64,000 bases of DNA from Leeuwenhoekiella parthenopeia (GCF_020782115.1 NZ_JAJGMW010000017.1:36918-100917), one strand, 5' to 3'. Counted from the stretch's first letter, positions 36,787-46,802 are shown. A program made the numbers and translations. Notes: generated from the sequence alone by a model not told the origin.

Positions 36787-37677
36787 CTAGGGTATTCGGG
36801 CGATATCAACCTCGACGTTAAGTTTGCTTCTTCCGCTGCCGTAAACCACTCCTTTAAGTGGCGGAACATCGTAATAGTCCCGTCCCCAGCCGGTTACTAA
36901 ATGTTGATTGCCCGGAATCTGATTGTTAGTGGGATCAAAATCTACCCAGCCAAAACCGGGAATAAAAATTGAAAACCAGGCGTGACTGGCATCTGCGCCC
37001 ACCAGCTTTTCCCTTCCGGGAGGTGGTAGCGTTTCAATATACCCGCTGATATAGCGCGCCGGTAATCCTATAGAGCGTATGCAGGCGATAGCTATCTGAG
37101 CGAAATCCTGACACACCCCCTTACGCTCTTCCATCACTTCATTTATGGGTGTGGAAACACTGGTAAAACCCGATACGAAATCAAAATCCACATAAATACG
37201 CTGCATCAGTTCTTCGGCGGCTTCAAATACTGAACGTCCCGGTGTAAAACTCTTATTGGCATATTCCCGAATGTTTTCGCCCCAATGTCTTATAAAAATA
37301 GACTCCAGGACAAATTGTTTGGCTTCCAGAATATCTGCCTCTGTTTTTTGAAGGGTTTTACGCGCCTGCTCCAACGTGATTCCTGTACAGGCTTCCGTGC
37401 GAAAAGATGCCCGATGCGATTCATAATCCCGATTCAGCTTACTCACCGTGGTAACCTTGAGCTGCTTATGCTCTTTTTGTATCGAAAAACGGGTGATATA
37501 ATTTCCGAAGAAATCTACCCGTTCTGAAATTTCATCAGCTTCGGGACTGATTTGCATTTTATATTCCAGCAGTTCCTGGCCCGGTGATTTTCGGGGTTTG
37601 AGTACCGCAATATTGTGGCAGTAACTTACCGGAGCATCGTAATTATAGGTCGTGGTATGCGAGACAGCGTATAACAT
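36787..37677 (-). CDS. Transglutaminase-like family protein (TGc, COG1305)
   Basis: Protein of 296 aa: N-terminal bacterial transglutaminase beta domain (about 1-80, AVSHTTTYNYDAPV) and a papain-like transglutaminase core with Cys189 (KGVCQDFA), His232 (DASHAWFSIF) and Asp248 (VDFDPTN) as triad. Such bacterial proteins probably act as proteases or amide-bond-exchange enzymes. Its ATG overlaps the stop of the ATP-grasp gene by one base (TAATG). The three genes together form the conserved transglutaminase/ATP-grasp/alpha-E association; product unknown. Confidence 0.92.
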   Translation of the reverse strand: MLYAVSHTTTYNYDAPVSYCHNIAVLKPRKSPGQELLEYKMQISPEADEISERVDFFGNYITRFSIQKEHKQLKVTTVSKLNRDYESHRASFRTEACTGITLEQARKTLQKTEADILEAKQFVLESIFIRHWGENIREYANKSFTPGRSVFEAAEELMQRIYVDFDFVSGFTSVSTPINEVMEERKGVCQDFAQIAIACIRSIGLPARYISGYIETLPPPGREKLVGADASHAWFSIFIPGFGWVDFDPTNNQIPGNQHLVTGWGRDYYDVPPLKGVVYGSGRSKLNVEVDIARIP

Positions 37678-40238
37678 TAAATGGAAAAATTTTGATCTAC
37701 CAGCTGACTCTGCTTATAGGTATGATTGAAATAGGTGTTGGTGATAGATTGTGAAGTTTGAAACAACAATTCGCTCAACTCTTCGAGCAGGTCATCCAGA
37801 TCTTCACGCACATAACTTTCGGGGTTGGCAGTCATCGCGAGAGCTTCTGAACTCGCTAAACGCAACTTGCTGAATGCCTCAAAAACATTCTTCTCGTACT
37901 GCGTAAGCGTATCAGATCGCTGCGAATGTGGTAACCTGGCGATATCCTTCTGCAGACGACCTAATAAAAAAGTAAGGGATCGTGGATATTTCAAATCCAT
38001 TAACATCAGGTTAATCACCGGTTCTACCCGGATAAACGAGCGGTAGCTGTAGCGGTATATATTCAGGCTTTCGTGACTGCTCAGCAAAGCTTCAAGAATC
38101 TCATATTCGGTTTGACCGGCCTGTTTGTTTACTAACAGTGCCCGGCATTTGGTGATGGTAAGGCTGCTGTGTTCGAGCTGTAAACCTATAAAATAGAGCA
38201 AAAGCCCCTGCTCTACCATAATACTTTCCTCAATAAGTCCCATAAAAGCGATAAGACGGGTGATGAGTTGGTTTAGGCCTTTAATAAGCTTGGTAACTGT
38301 GAGGTCTTTTTCGTTTTCCAGATTGCGCCACAGTTTTTGAATGGTTTCAAAAACACGCCACATATCGCTGCTCCACAAATTACGAATGGAATAATACGAG
38401 CTGCTAAACATACTCATGGTATGCCCCAAACTTCCTACCCGTTCCCGATTGAGAATGACATCAAAAATCTCCTCTAGCGGATTGCTCATCGCATAGGTAC
38501 CATCTTCCCGTTTTTCCATAAATCCGGGATAGGTACCGGTCATCTGGGTTACGGCCTTGTAGAGAATATTCAGTTTTACCGAGCATTCTTCCTGAAGAAT
38601 GGTTTCAGTAGCGCTGGTTTGCTTTAAAACCATGCGTAAAAAGCGGGCGTTAACCAAAGTACGTCCTACGTATCTGCCGGCCCAGTAGAGGTTTTCGGCC
38701 GTAAGGCTGGGCAAATCGGCAAGACCGCTAACCGAAATCGCCGATCGCCGGTTCCAGTTAAAATTTGGAGTTTCCTCACTACGATCGGGGTCAATAATCC
38801 AAAAATCCTTGCTCGTACCCCCACGCTGATTACTTACTCTTAGGGTATTACGGTCGGGTGCAACGCGTACGAGGCCACCGGGCATCACATTATAGCCTTT
38901 TTTACCGGCGATGGTGAAGGTACGCGCTACCATATTGCGTGGCTCAAAGGTTCCCTTAGTAAAATTGGGTGCCGTAGAAAAGCTGATGCGCTCCTGAGCT
39001 ACAAAATGATAGGGTTTGCGTTGAATTTCGTTTTTCAGCTTTTCGAGCTCTGCCTTGGACATCAGCGAACCAAAATGAATATGCTCCCTATTGGTACGAT
39101 CTATAGGTTTTATGACCAAATTGTGCAGGTTTTCGAGCACATAGTTTTTTTCCTTTTCCTGTCCGCACCACCATGAAGCAATCTGCGGAAGCACTAAAGG
39201 TTCATTGAGGAAAAATCTGCAAATAGCCGGCATAAAGGGAATTAACCCCGGGTTTTCAAGCACTCCGCTGCCTATGGGATTTACAATGGTCACATTTTGC
39301 CTGCGTACCACATCGAGCAAACCGGCAACACCCAGATGTGAATCTTCCCGAAGCTCCAAAGGATCGGTAAAAATATCATCTACCCTTCGCAGTACCACGT
39401 GTACCCGTTTTAAGCCCTTCAGGGATTTCATATACAGATTGCCTTCCCGCACCACCAGATCATTCCCCTGCACCAGCGGATACCCTAAAAAGGAAGCCAG
39501 ATACGCGTGCTCAAAATAGGTCTCGTTATGCGATCCCGGCGTGAGAATCACGATGTTCGGGTTTTCGATCTTTTCTGGCGAAGCCTCAACCAAAAGATCA
39601 TTAAAATCTTTAAAAAATTCAGACAGGCGTCTGACATTCATATCCACGAATATATCAGACAAAACCCGGTTTGTGGTAGAGCGGTTTTCTAGCGCATATC
39701 CCATACCGGACGGTGCCTGGGAGCGGTCGTTCACCACCCACATACGACCATCACTGCCACGGGCCAGATCGGCCGCATACAGAAGTAAATGTTTATCGAG
39801 TTTGTATTGAATTTTGTCGCACTGCCTTAAAAAACCACGATGCCCGTAGATCACCTCGTGCGGCACCACCCCTTCTTTTATAAGGCGCCGCTCGCCATAA
39901 ATATCTTTTAACACCAAATTGAGCAGCTCTGCCCGTTGTTTCAATCCCTTTTCAATTTGCTGCCACTCGTCTGCGTGCAGTAAAAAAGGAATCACATTAA
40001 GATTCCACGGACGGTTGAGTCCGTTAGGATCATTGTAGACATTGTAGGTAACCCCGTTTTCTTCGAGTAACCAGTCAATATCGTTCTGCCGCTGATTGAG
40101 ACCGTCTGTACCTATGCGCTTGAAATTCTCAAGCAGTTGTTTCCAGTTTCCTTTCACAGAAAGATCGGGAGAAAACATCTCGTCATACGTATTGTCTGTA
40201 AAATACCGGGTAAACCAGGCGTTTGTGGCAACGGTCAT
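37677..40238 (-). CDS. Circularly permuted ATP-grasp ligase fused to alpha-E domain
   Basis: 853-aa fusion: a permuted ATP-grasp ligase (COG2308/DUF404-407 type, about 1-490, with EENGVTYNVYNDPNG, HEVIYGHRGFLRQCDKI, NPNIVILTPGSHNETYFEHAYLA, RRVDDIFTDPLELR and PIGSGVLENPGLIPFMPAI) and a helical alpha-E domain (COG2307, about 520-840, ENLYWAGRYVGRTLVNARFLRM). The two are separate proteins in many bacteria. ATP-grasp enzymes activate a carboxylate as acyl phosphate and join it to an amine. The gene lies 16 bp after the DUF2126 gene. Substrate and product are not known. Confidence 0.92.
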   Translation of the reverse strand: MTVATNAWFTRYFTDNTYDEMFSPDLSVKGNWKQLLENFKRIGTDGLNQRQNDIDWLLEENGVTYNVYNDPNGLNRPWNLNVIPFLLHADEWQQIEKGLKQRAELLNLVLKDIYGERRLIKEGVVPHEVIYGHRGFLRQCDKIQYKLDKHLLLYAADLARGSDGRMWVVNDRSQAPSGMGYALENRSTTNRVLSDIFVDMNVRRLSEFFKDFNDLLVEASPEKIENPNIVILTPGSHNETYFEHAYLASFLGYPLVQGNDLVVREGNLYMKSLKGLKRVHVVLRRVDDIFTDPLELREDSHLGVAGLLDVVRRQNVTIVNPIGSGVLENPGLIPFMPAICRFFLNEPLVLPQIASWWCGQEKEKNYVLENLHNLVIKPIDRTNREHIHFGSLMSKAELEKLKNEIQRKPYHFVAQERISFSTAPNFTKGTFEPRNMVARTFTIAGKKGYNVMPGGLVRVAPDRNTLRVSNQRGGTSKDFWIIDPDRSEETPNFNWNRRSAISVSGLADLPSLTAENLYWAGRYVGRTLVNARFLRMVLKQTSATETILQEECSVKLNILYKAVTQMTGTYPGFMEKREDGTYAMSNPLEEIFDVILNRERVGSLGHTMSMFSSSYYSIRNLWSSDMWRVFETIQKLWRNLENEKDLTVTKLIKGLNQLITRLIAFMGLIEESIMVEQGLLLYFIGLQLEHSSLTITKCRALLVNKQAGQTEYEILEALLSSHESLNIYRYSYRSFIRVEPVINLMLMDLKYPRSLTFLLGRLQKDIARLPHSQRSDTLTQYEKNVFEAFSKLRLASSEALAMTANPESYVREDLDDLLEELSELLFQTSQSITNTYFNHTYKQSQLVDQNFSI

Positions 40239-40254
40239 AGTTAGGGGAGCTAGC

Positions 40255-43200
40255 TTAGTATTTCTTACGTAAATCTAATAAATGTGGGAATTCCGGGTTC
40301 ACAGGTATCTCTTTAAAATCAAAGGTTTTTTCCACAGTATTGGTCTTGAGCGTACGCCCTACCAATTTCGGATTAGGCTCTGACTCTGAATGCGTTATCG
40401 TTCCCTGTGTATGACCCATCTCCCAAAAACGGTTAATACGTCTCGATTCGGCTTCCAAACTGTTGATAGGATACGTCTCGTAAGACCTTCCGCCCGGATG
40501 CGCAACAAAATAGGTACAACCGCCAACCGAACGCTCGTTCCACAGATCGACAATATCAAAAACCAAAGGTGTATCTACCCCTATCGTAGGATGCAGGGCA
40601 GACCAGGGCTGCCAGGCCTTGTAACGTACCCCGGCAACATACTCGCCTTCCACGCCCGTATTGCTCATTTGGACCTTAACCCCGTTACAGGTTACCACAT
40701 AACGCTCCTGATTAAAGTTGGTCACCTTAACCTGTACGCGTTCCAACGACGAGTCAACGTACCTCGAGGTACCGCTTCCGGTCATTTCTTCTCCCAAAAC
40801 ATTCCAGGGTTCAATGGCAGAGCGCAATTCAATCTTAATACCCTTGACCTCAACCTGCCCATAAAGCGGGAAACGAAACTCAAAAAACGGATCGAACCAG
40901 TCTAATTTGAACGGATATCCCGCAGCATTAAGCTGAGTCACCACATCTTTAAGGTCTTCTTTCACGTAATGTTCCATCAGGAATTTATCGTGCAGGCGGG
41001 TACCCCAGCGCACCAGTTTATGTTTGTAAGGCTCACGCCAAAACCAGGCTACAAGGGTACGCACGAGCAACATCTGCGTAAGGCTCATGCGTGCGTGTGG
41101 CGGCATATCAAAGCCGCGCAACTCAAGGATTCCCAATCTACCGCTGGACGAATCGGGTGAGTACAATTTATCTATACAGAACTCCGCGCGGTGCGTGTTT
41201 CCGGTAATATCGGTAAGCAGGTGACGGAATAAACGGTCGGTAAGCCAAAAGGGAACATCCTCATCTTCGGGAATCTGACTGAAAGCGATTTCCAGTTCGT
41301 ACAGGTTTTCCATTCGGCCTTCATCAATACGCGGTGCCTGGCTCGTAGTGCCAATGAACGACCCCGAAAACAGATACGACAATCCCGGATGGTGTTGCCA
41401 GAAGGTAAGCAGACTGCGTAGCAAATCGGGTCTGCGCAACAACGGTGAGTCAGCAGGAGTGATTCCTCCCAGCGTAACGTGGTTACCGCCACCGGTACCC
41501 GTATGCTTACCGTCAAGCATAAATTTTTCGGTGCTCAGGCGGCTCTTTTTGGCCTCCTCATAAAGCGTAAAGGTATTTTTAGAAAGTTCGTCCCAGCTTT
41601 TTGCAGGATGTACATTCACCTCGATCACACCGGGATCTGGAGTCACTTTAAGTACTTCAAGACGGTAATCGCGCGGCGGCTCATAGCCTTCAATCAACAC
41701 GGGTATGTTTAACTGTTTCGCCGTAGCTTCGATAGAAGCCATCAGATCCAGAAAGGTTTCGGCATTATCCAGAGGCGGCAGAAATAAGTATAATTTCTTG
41801 TCGCGTACTTCGGCACACAAAGCGGTACGTGCAAAGGGGTTCTTCTCCTTTTTATCGGCGTTATAATCTATTTTTCCTTTTCTCGCTTTCGCGAAAGCTT
41901 TACGTTTCTCGAGCGCTTCAGCGTAGTCACCAAAAGGTTTGCGTTTATCAAAAAGATCAGGATCTGTGATGGGTTGCGACGGAACATCAGGTTCCTCAAT
42001 GAGTGAGTTTAACGGCAACCGAAGCCCTACAGGTGAATTCCCGGGGATCAAAAACAAATGCTTGCGTCTAAACTGCCAGGGGCTGGTCACCCATTTTCCC
42101 TGAATGTTCGCCAGCGGCAAAATATGGCCTATTTTTTTATCAAGACCCTGCTGTAAAATTCGCGCCAGCCGGTTTCGGACTGATGTAACCGTGTCGTCGC
42201 TGTCAAGCGGATCAACGTCTACCGGCAAGCGGCCTTCTTCCCACATAAAATAAAACACATCTTCGTAAGCGGGCATAATGTATTCCAGACGCACCCCGAG
42301 ATTTATCGCGAGTTCCTGCAGAAACTTTTTAGAAATGCCTTCCGGCAGATCGTATTCTTTGGTAAAAGAGGCCATCAGGCTTTCGTCCTTCCAGATGGGT
42401 TTACCGTCTTTTCGCCAGTGAATTCCTATCGACCAGCGCGGTATGGGTTCGCCGGGATACCATTTACCCTGAGCGTGATGAAACATACCCCCTGGCGCAA
42501 ATTTATGCAGTAAGCGGTTTGAAAGACCTTCTGCCAGCTTGCGCTTTTCAGGACCGTCAGCTTCGGTATTCCACTGCTCAGATTCCATATCGTCAACAGA
42601 AACAAATGTGGGTTCACCACCCATCGTAAGCCGCACATCGCCGTCCTGTAACTCCTGCTCCACCTTTTTACCCAACGCATCTATGGCTTCCCATTGATCT
42701 TCGGTATAGGGCTTGGTAACCCGTGGCGATTCAAAAATTCGTGTAACCGAATTCTCAAACTCAAACTCGGTCTCTGCAGGATCTGAAAAGCCGGTCACCG
42801 GGGCCGCACTTTCAAAAGAAGGCGTGCACGCCAGCGGAATATGACCTTCTCCGGCCAGTAATCCGGAAGTCGAGTCGAGACCAATCCATCCTGCACCGGG
42901 CACATAAACCTCAGCCCAGGCGTGCAAATCGGTAAAATCTTCTTCAGGGCCAGACGGACCATCCAAAGCTTTTTCGTCAGACTTCAGCTGTACCAAATAT
43001 CCCGAAACAAAACGGGCTGCAAGCCCCAGATGACGCAACGACTGTACTAAAAGCCAGGCAAAATCCCGGCAGGAACCCAGTTTCCTTTCAAGTGTTTCTT
43101 CGCAGGTTTGCACACCCGGCTCCATACGCACCGTATAATTGAGGTACTGGTTGATGTGCTGGTTGATCCCTATTAAAAAGTAGATGGTTTTTTGCTTGCT

Positions 43201-43608
43201 CGTATCTACAGTTTTTAGAAACTTCTGTAGCAAAGGCCCGTCATCGGTCACTTCCAGATAGGGCAATAATTCTTTTTTAAGCGATTCTTTGTAGGTGAAC
43301 GGAAACTCTTCAACCGCTTCTTCCACAAAAAAATCAAAGGGATTGATGGTTTTGAGATCGGCCAGAATTTCTACGTCAATAGAGAGTTCGTCGGTCTTTT
43401 CCGGAAAAACCACGCGCGCCAGATAATTCCCAAAAGGATCTTGCTGCCAGTTGAAAAAGTGATTTTCAGGCTTGATTTTTAACGAATACGCTTCAATGGG
43501 TGTTCTGCTGTGCGGTGCAGGTCTTAATCTAAAAATATGCGGTGACAGCGAGATGCGCTTGTCGTATTTATATTTCGTTTTATGTGAAATAACGACTTTG
43601 AGAGCCAT
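40255..43608 (-). CDS. Transglutaminase-DUF2126 fusion protein
   Basis: 1117 aa. The N-terminal part (about 1-290) has the same layout as the 296-aa protein of this cluster, with triad Cys180 (LGSCRDFAW), His229 (DLHAWAEVYV) and Asp245 (IGLDSTSG). The remainder is DUF2126/COG4196, a large domain with GGEPTFVSVDD (about 345), a basic WHxxG-like KWYPGEPIPRWSIGIHWR block and HTGTGGGNHVTLGG (about 700), which looks like a ligand-binding loop. Comparative genomics has proposed a ligase/amidoligase-type function. It is the first gene of the three. A short low-complexity Lys/Arg segment (585-605) separates two DUF2126 lobes. Confidence 0.9.
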   Translation of the reverse strand: MALKVVISHKTKYKYDKRISLSPHIFRLRPAPHSRTPIEAYSLKIKPENHFFNWQQDPFGNYLARVVFPEKTDELSIDVEILADLKTINPFDFFVEEAVEEFPFTYKESLKKELLPYLEVTDDGPLLQKFLKTVDTSKQKTIYFLIGINQHINQYLNYTVRMEPGVQTCEETLERKLGSCRDFAWLLVQSLRHLGLAARFVSGYLVQLKSDEKALDGPSGPEEDFTDLHAWAEVYVPGAGWIGLDSTSGLLAGEGHIPLACTPSFESAAPVTGFSDPAETEFEFENSVTRIFESPRVTKPYTEDQWEAIDALGKKVEQELQDGDVRLTMGGEPTFVSVDDMESEQWNTEADGPEKRKLAEGLSNRLLHKFAPGGMFHHAQGKWYPGEPIPRWSIGIHWRKDGKPIWKDESLMASFTKEYDLPEGISKKFLQELAINLGVRLEYIMPAYEDVFYFMWEEGRLPVDVDPLDSDDTVTSVRNRLARILQQGLDKKIGHILPLANIQGKWVTSPWQFRRKHLFLIPGNSPVGLRLPLNSLIEEPDVPSQPITDPDLFDKRKPFGDYAEALEKRKAFAKARKGKIDYNADKKEKNPFARTALCAEVRDKKLYLFLPPLDNAETFLDLMASIEATAKQLNIPVLIEGYEPPRDYRLEVLKVTPDPGVIEVNVHPAKSWDELSKNTFTLYEEAKKSRLSTEKFMLDGKHTGTGGGNHVTLGGITPADSPLLRRPDLLRSLLTFWQHHPGLSYLFSGSFIGTTSQAPRIDEGRMENLYELEIAFSQIPEDEDVPFWLTDRLFRHLLTDITGNTHRAEFCIDKLYSPDSSSGRLGILELRGFDMPPHARMSLTQMLLVRTLVAWFWREPYKHKLVRWGTRLHDKFLMEHYVKEDLKDVVTQLNAAGYPFKLDWFDPFFEFRFPLYGQVEVKGIKIELRSAIEPWNVLGEEMTGSGTSRYVDSSLERVQVKVTNFNQERYVVTCNGVKVQMSNTGVEGEYVAGVRYKAWQPWSALHPTIGVDTPLVFDIVDLWNERSVGGCTYFVAHPGGRSYETYPINSLEAESRRINRFWEMGHTQGTITHSESEPNPKLVGRTLKTNTVEKTFDFKEIPVNPEFPHLLDLRKKY
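41884..41898. repeat. CGCGAAAGCG repeat, copy 2 (14-bp palindrome)
   Basis: GCTTTCGCGAAAGC is a perfect 14-bp palindrome inside the DUF2126 gene, encoding AFAKA on the minus strand. Extended version of the recurrent decamer. Confidence 0.6.
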
Positions 43609-43689
43609 AAATGGACAGTTTTGGTTAGGGTTGTGCTGCGTTTATGATGCGGTACAACCTCTACTAAGATAGTGTTCCAAACCTTAAAA

Positions 43690-43718
43690 AGCCGAAGCTT
43701 TGGTCAAAAACTCCGGCT
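43690..43718 (-). terminator. Terminator after the threonine aldolase gene
   Basis: Stem AGCCGAAG / CTCCGGCT with one mismatch, followed on the minus strand by TTTTT. A second inverted repeat, AATGAGAT / ATCTCATT, lies between it and the gene at 43745-43771. Confidence 0.65.
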
Positions 43719-43814
43719 ATGCCCTCTATTTTTAGAAAATCGCTAATGAGATGGGTTTATAATATCTCATTCGCTATCTAAACAGGGATTTAAATCATTT
43801 TTTAAAAATGACTT

Positions 43815-44840
43815 CTACAGATTTTTAGACGAAAGCAGATCGAGCAGATGCGCATGCATCGCATCGGTATAATCGTAATGGGTCACCATACGCAGCTTGC
43901 CTTTACCCAAAGCGCTGATGAAAATCTGTTTTTCTTTTAGCTGCTGAATAAACTTCAACTCATCAACTTCAGGTCTCAATTTAAAAATAAGGATGTTGGT
44001 TTCTACCGGCTCTACCAGAGCGACTTTAGCATGTGCCGCCAGTGCTGTAGCCAGCTCCTGAGCCTTGCGATGATCTTCTGCCATACGCTGCCAGTGATGT
44101 TCCAGGGCATAAATACCCGCGGCAGCCATAAAGCCTACCTGACGCATCCCGCCACCCAAAACTTTGCGTACGCGCATCGCCTTGTCCATAAATTTTTGTT
44201 TACCTACGAGCACCGAGCCCATTGGCGCACCCAGGCCTTTTGACAGGCACACCGAAATCGTATCAAAAACCTCCCCGTAATCTTTTGGAGATTCGTCGGT
44301 AGCAACCAGCGCGTTCCAAAGGCGGGCACCATCCAGATGTAAACCCAGACCGTGCTCGTCGCAAACTTTTCTGATTTTGACAATTTCCCTAAAATCATAA
44401 CAGGCCCCGCCGCCTTTATTGGTCGTATTCTCAAGACAGACCAGTGATGTCAGCGGACTGTGGTAAAAATCGGGCGGATTGATGTTTTCCTCCACCTGCT
44501 CTGCGGTGATCATCCCGCGATGACCGTCTACCAGCTTGCACGAAACCCCGCTGTTAAATGAAACCCCGCCGCCCTCGTAGTTGTACACGTGCGCATATTT
44601 ATCGGCGATGAGTTGTTCGCCGGGCTGGGTATGAATTTTAATCGCAGCCTGATTGGTCATACTTCCCGTAGGAAAATACAGCGCCGCATCCATCCCAAAA
44701 AGATGTGCGATATGCTCCTCGAGTTTATTAACCGTGGGATCTTCTTTATATACATCGTCCCCAACTTCGGCCTGCATCATCGCCTGCAACATTTCGGGGG
44801 TGGGTTTGGTAAGCGTATCGCTCCTTAAATCTATAATCAT
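43815..44840 (-). CDS. ltaE: Low-specificity L-threonine aldolase
   Basis: PLP enzyme of 341 aa (ATG at 44840; an in-frame TTG four codons upstream is less likely) cleaving L-threonine or allo-threonine to glycine and acetaldehyde. It starts IDLRSDTLTKPTPEM, with PTGSMTNQ, LENTTNKGGGACYD, LHLDGARLWNA (Asp170 contacts the PLP ring nitrogen) and the Schiff-base Lys201 in CLSKGLGAP. Monocistronic by its own terminator. Confidence 0.95.
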   Translation of the reverse strand: MIIDLRSDTLTKPTPEMLQAMMQAEVGDDVYKEDPTVNKLEEHIAHLFGMDAALYFPTGSMTNQAAIKIHTQPGEQLIADKYAHVYNYEGGGVSFNSGVSCKLVDGHRGMITAEQVEENINPPDFYHSPLTSLVCLENTTNKGGGACYDFREIVKIRKVCDEHGLGLHLDGARLWNALVATDESPKDYGEVFDTISVCLSKGLGAPMGSVLVGKQKFMDKAMRVRKVLGGGMRQVGFMAAAGIYALEHHWQRMAEDHRKAQELATALAAHAKVALVEPVETNILIFKLRPEVDELKFIQQLKEKQIFISALGKGKLRMVTHYDYTDAMHAHLLDLLSSKNL

Positions 44841-44901
44841 AAATTCCTTCAAATTCTAAACGGTTTTAAAGCTAAAAAAATCCGTTTTATGTTGTATCTG
44901 T

Positions 44902-45711
44902 TTATCTCAAATGCTCTCCGCCGTCCACCGGAATCACGGCTCCATTAATCCAGTTTGCTTCAGGTCTGGTAAGCAGGTAGACTGCATTAGCGACATCTTC
45001 GGCGGTTGTAAGTCGTCGGTTGGGATTGCGGGCCATCGCCTGCTCAATTAAAAGTTCACTTCCCGGTATCAGCCGCAGGCTTTCGGTATTAGTCACTCCC
45101 GCCTGAATACAGTTTGCCGTGATTTGCAAGGGTGCAAGCTCAAAAGCGAGACTGCGCACAATAGCCTCGAGCGCTGCTTTTGCGGCGGATACCGCGGCAT
45201 AGTTAGGCAAGGGTTTGCTACTACCCTCGCTGGTAAACGCAAGGATTTTGCCGTGGGATGCAAATAATTTCGCATTCGCGAAAGCGCTTGCCCAATCGTA
45301 CAGGCTAACCGCCATAGCTTCCGCAGTAAGCATAAAATCTTTCCCACTCAGAGTCGCTTCCGAAGGATTATCGGTATAAATAGGTTTTAAATTTCCCTTT
45401 GCGATGCTGTGCAGCATTAATTGAAGCCGGACTTCTTTCGCCCTAAAAAAATCAAGTAGTTTTTGAATGGTTTCAGCACTCAAGGCATCGGTATTGAATT
45501 CGGCTACTTCTACGCCAAAGGCCCGCATAGCTTCAAGTTCGTCTTCAAAATCACCCAATTTACTCCGCCGGGTGCGGTGCACGATGCAGATGTTCAGGCC
45601 CTTTTCAGCCAGTTTTTTTGCCGAAGCCAGTCCCAAGCCGCTGCTGCCCCCCAGGATTAATGCCCATAAGTTCGCTTCAGGGCTGGTGTTAAATTCAAAT
45701 GTTTTTACCAT
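44902..45711 (-). CDS. FabI-like SDR oxidoreductase of the polyketide cluster
   Basis: 269-aa Rossmann enzyme with LILGGSSGLGLASAKKLA and a divergent active site: Tyr and Lys are separated by six residues (NYAAVSAAKAAL), the Y-x6-K spacing of enoyl-ACP reductases FabI/FabL rather than Y-x3-K of classical SDRs. LMLHSIAKGN also resembles the FabI HS-A motif. It overlaps the type III polyketide synthase gene by 7 bp and ends the operon. A reductase acting on an enoyl or unsaturated starter or product is a reasonable inference. Confidence 0.85.
   Translation of the reverse strand: MVKTFEFNTSPEANLWALILGGSSGLGLASAKKLAEKGLNICIVHRTRRSKLGDFEDELEAMRAFGVEVAEFNTDALSAETIQKLLDFFRAKEVRLQLMLHSIAKGNLKPIYTDNPSEATLSGKDFMLTAEAMAVSLYDWASAFANAKLFASHGKILAFTSEGSSKPLPNYAAVSAAKAALEAIVRSLAFELAPLQITANCIQAGVTNTESLRLIPGSELLIEQAMARNPNRRLTTAEDVANAVYLLTRPEANWINGAVIPVDGGEHLR
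45277..45286. repeat. CGCGAAAGCG repeat, copy 3
   Basis: Inside the FabI-like SDR gene; encodes AFANA on the minus strand. Confidence 0.6.
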
Positions 45712-46802
45712 TGTATTAAAATGCGTTGTGCCGAAAATCCGGGTCCAAAACTAAGCATCAGACCGTAATCTCCATCAGGAATTTCCCGGTTTAAGAAGCG
45801 TTCCAAAACATACAACACCGTAACGCTGCTCATATTGCCATACAGGCGTAAAACTTCTTTAGTATCGTCAATAGTTTTACCGCGCTCCCCAAAGAGGGCT
45901 TCAACCGTCTGCACAATCTTTTTGCCTCCGGGATGAAATACCAGATTATTTACCGCATCGATATCTATGTTGTTTTTCGCCAAAAACGGATCGATGATTT
46001 GCGGAAAATGCCCTGCAATGGTTTCGGGGACTGAAGGATCTAAAATCATTTTGAGTCCGGTATTGGTAAGTTTAAAACCCATCATATGCTCGGCATCAAA
46101 AAAGTGATACATCCCCGTATCAACCACTTTTGGCCCCTCGTCTTCTGCTTTGGACGAAAGCAATACACAGGCACCGCCATCGCCAAAAATCGCAGCACTC
46201 ACCACATTAGCCATCGAGTAATCGTTGAGCTGAAAAGTGGCCGTAGGGCTTTCTACCGCGATGACAGCCGCCCGTTTTCCGGGATTGGCCTTAAGAAAAT
46301 CGTTGGCATATAAAATCCCTGAAATTCCCGCTGCACAACCCATCTCCGTAACCGGCAGACGGGTGATATCCTGCCGCAAATGCAGTTTGTTGATGAGATA
46401 GGCATCCAGCGAAGGGATCATAATACCGGTGCAGCTCACCGTGATGATGTAATCTAGGCTTTGCGCATCCCAACCGCTTTTCTGCAAAGCATCGGTAAGC
46501 GCCTGTTCACCCAGTTTGATCACTTCACGCGTGTAAATATCATTTTTGTCTTCAAAGGAAGTTGCGGTAAACACCTCTTCGGGCGCCATAATGCTGTAGC
46601 GTTTGTCTACAGCTGCATTGCTGAATATTTTTTTGACCTTACGGCGAAAGCGTTCATCCTGCCCTTCAAGCCAAAGATCTACAAGGGGTAATATTTCGTG
46701 AGTCTCGCGGTGGTATTGCGGAATAGCTTTGGCCACCTCACAAATTTTTACCGGATTTTTAGTTGGTTCTGGGGAATTCAATGCTGTTTTTCTAGTATCC
46801 AT
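45705..46802 (-). CDS. Type III polyketide synthase (chalcone/stilbene synthase-like)
   Basis: Condensing enzyme of 365 aa from the ATG at 46802, which overlaps the methyltransferase gene by 25 bp. Counting from that ATG, the Cys-His-Asn triad is Cys156 (TEMGCAAGISG), His290 (VFHPGGKKIV) and Asn323 (LYGNMSSVTVLYV); SCTGIMIPSLD and the terminal GFGPG-like SFGPGFSAQ loop are family signatures. Such enzymes extend an acyl-CoA with malonyl-CoA and cyclise the chain to resorcinols, pyrones or phloroglucinol without a carrier protein. Partner genes for methylation and oxidation resemble phenolic-lipid clusters. Confidence 0.94.
   Translation of the reverse strand: MDTRKTALNSPEPTKNPVKICEVAKAIPQYHRETHEILPLVDLWLEGQDERFRRKVKKIFSNAAVDKRYSIMAPEEVFTATSFEDKNDIYTREVIKLGEQALTDALQKSGWDAQSLDYIITVSCTGIMIPSLDAYLINKLHLRQDITRLPVTEMGCAAGISGILYANDFLKANPGKRAAVIAVESPTATFQLNDYSMANVVSAAIFGDGGACVLLSSKAEDEGPKVVDTGMYHFFDAEHMMGFKLTNTGLKMILDPSVPETIAGHFPQIIDPFLAKNNIDIDAVNNLVFHPGGKKIVQTVEALFGERGKTIDDTKEVLRLYGNMSSVTVLYVLERFLNREIPDGDYGLMLSFGPGFSAQRILIQW

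Noticed and set aside
43741..43775. Inverted repeat AATGAGAT / ATCTCATT as a regulatory operator
   Set aside because: It lies downstream of the threonine aldolase gene, next to the terminator, rather than in a promoter; a secondary hairpin is more likely.
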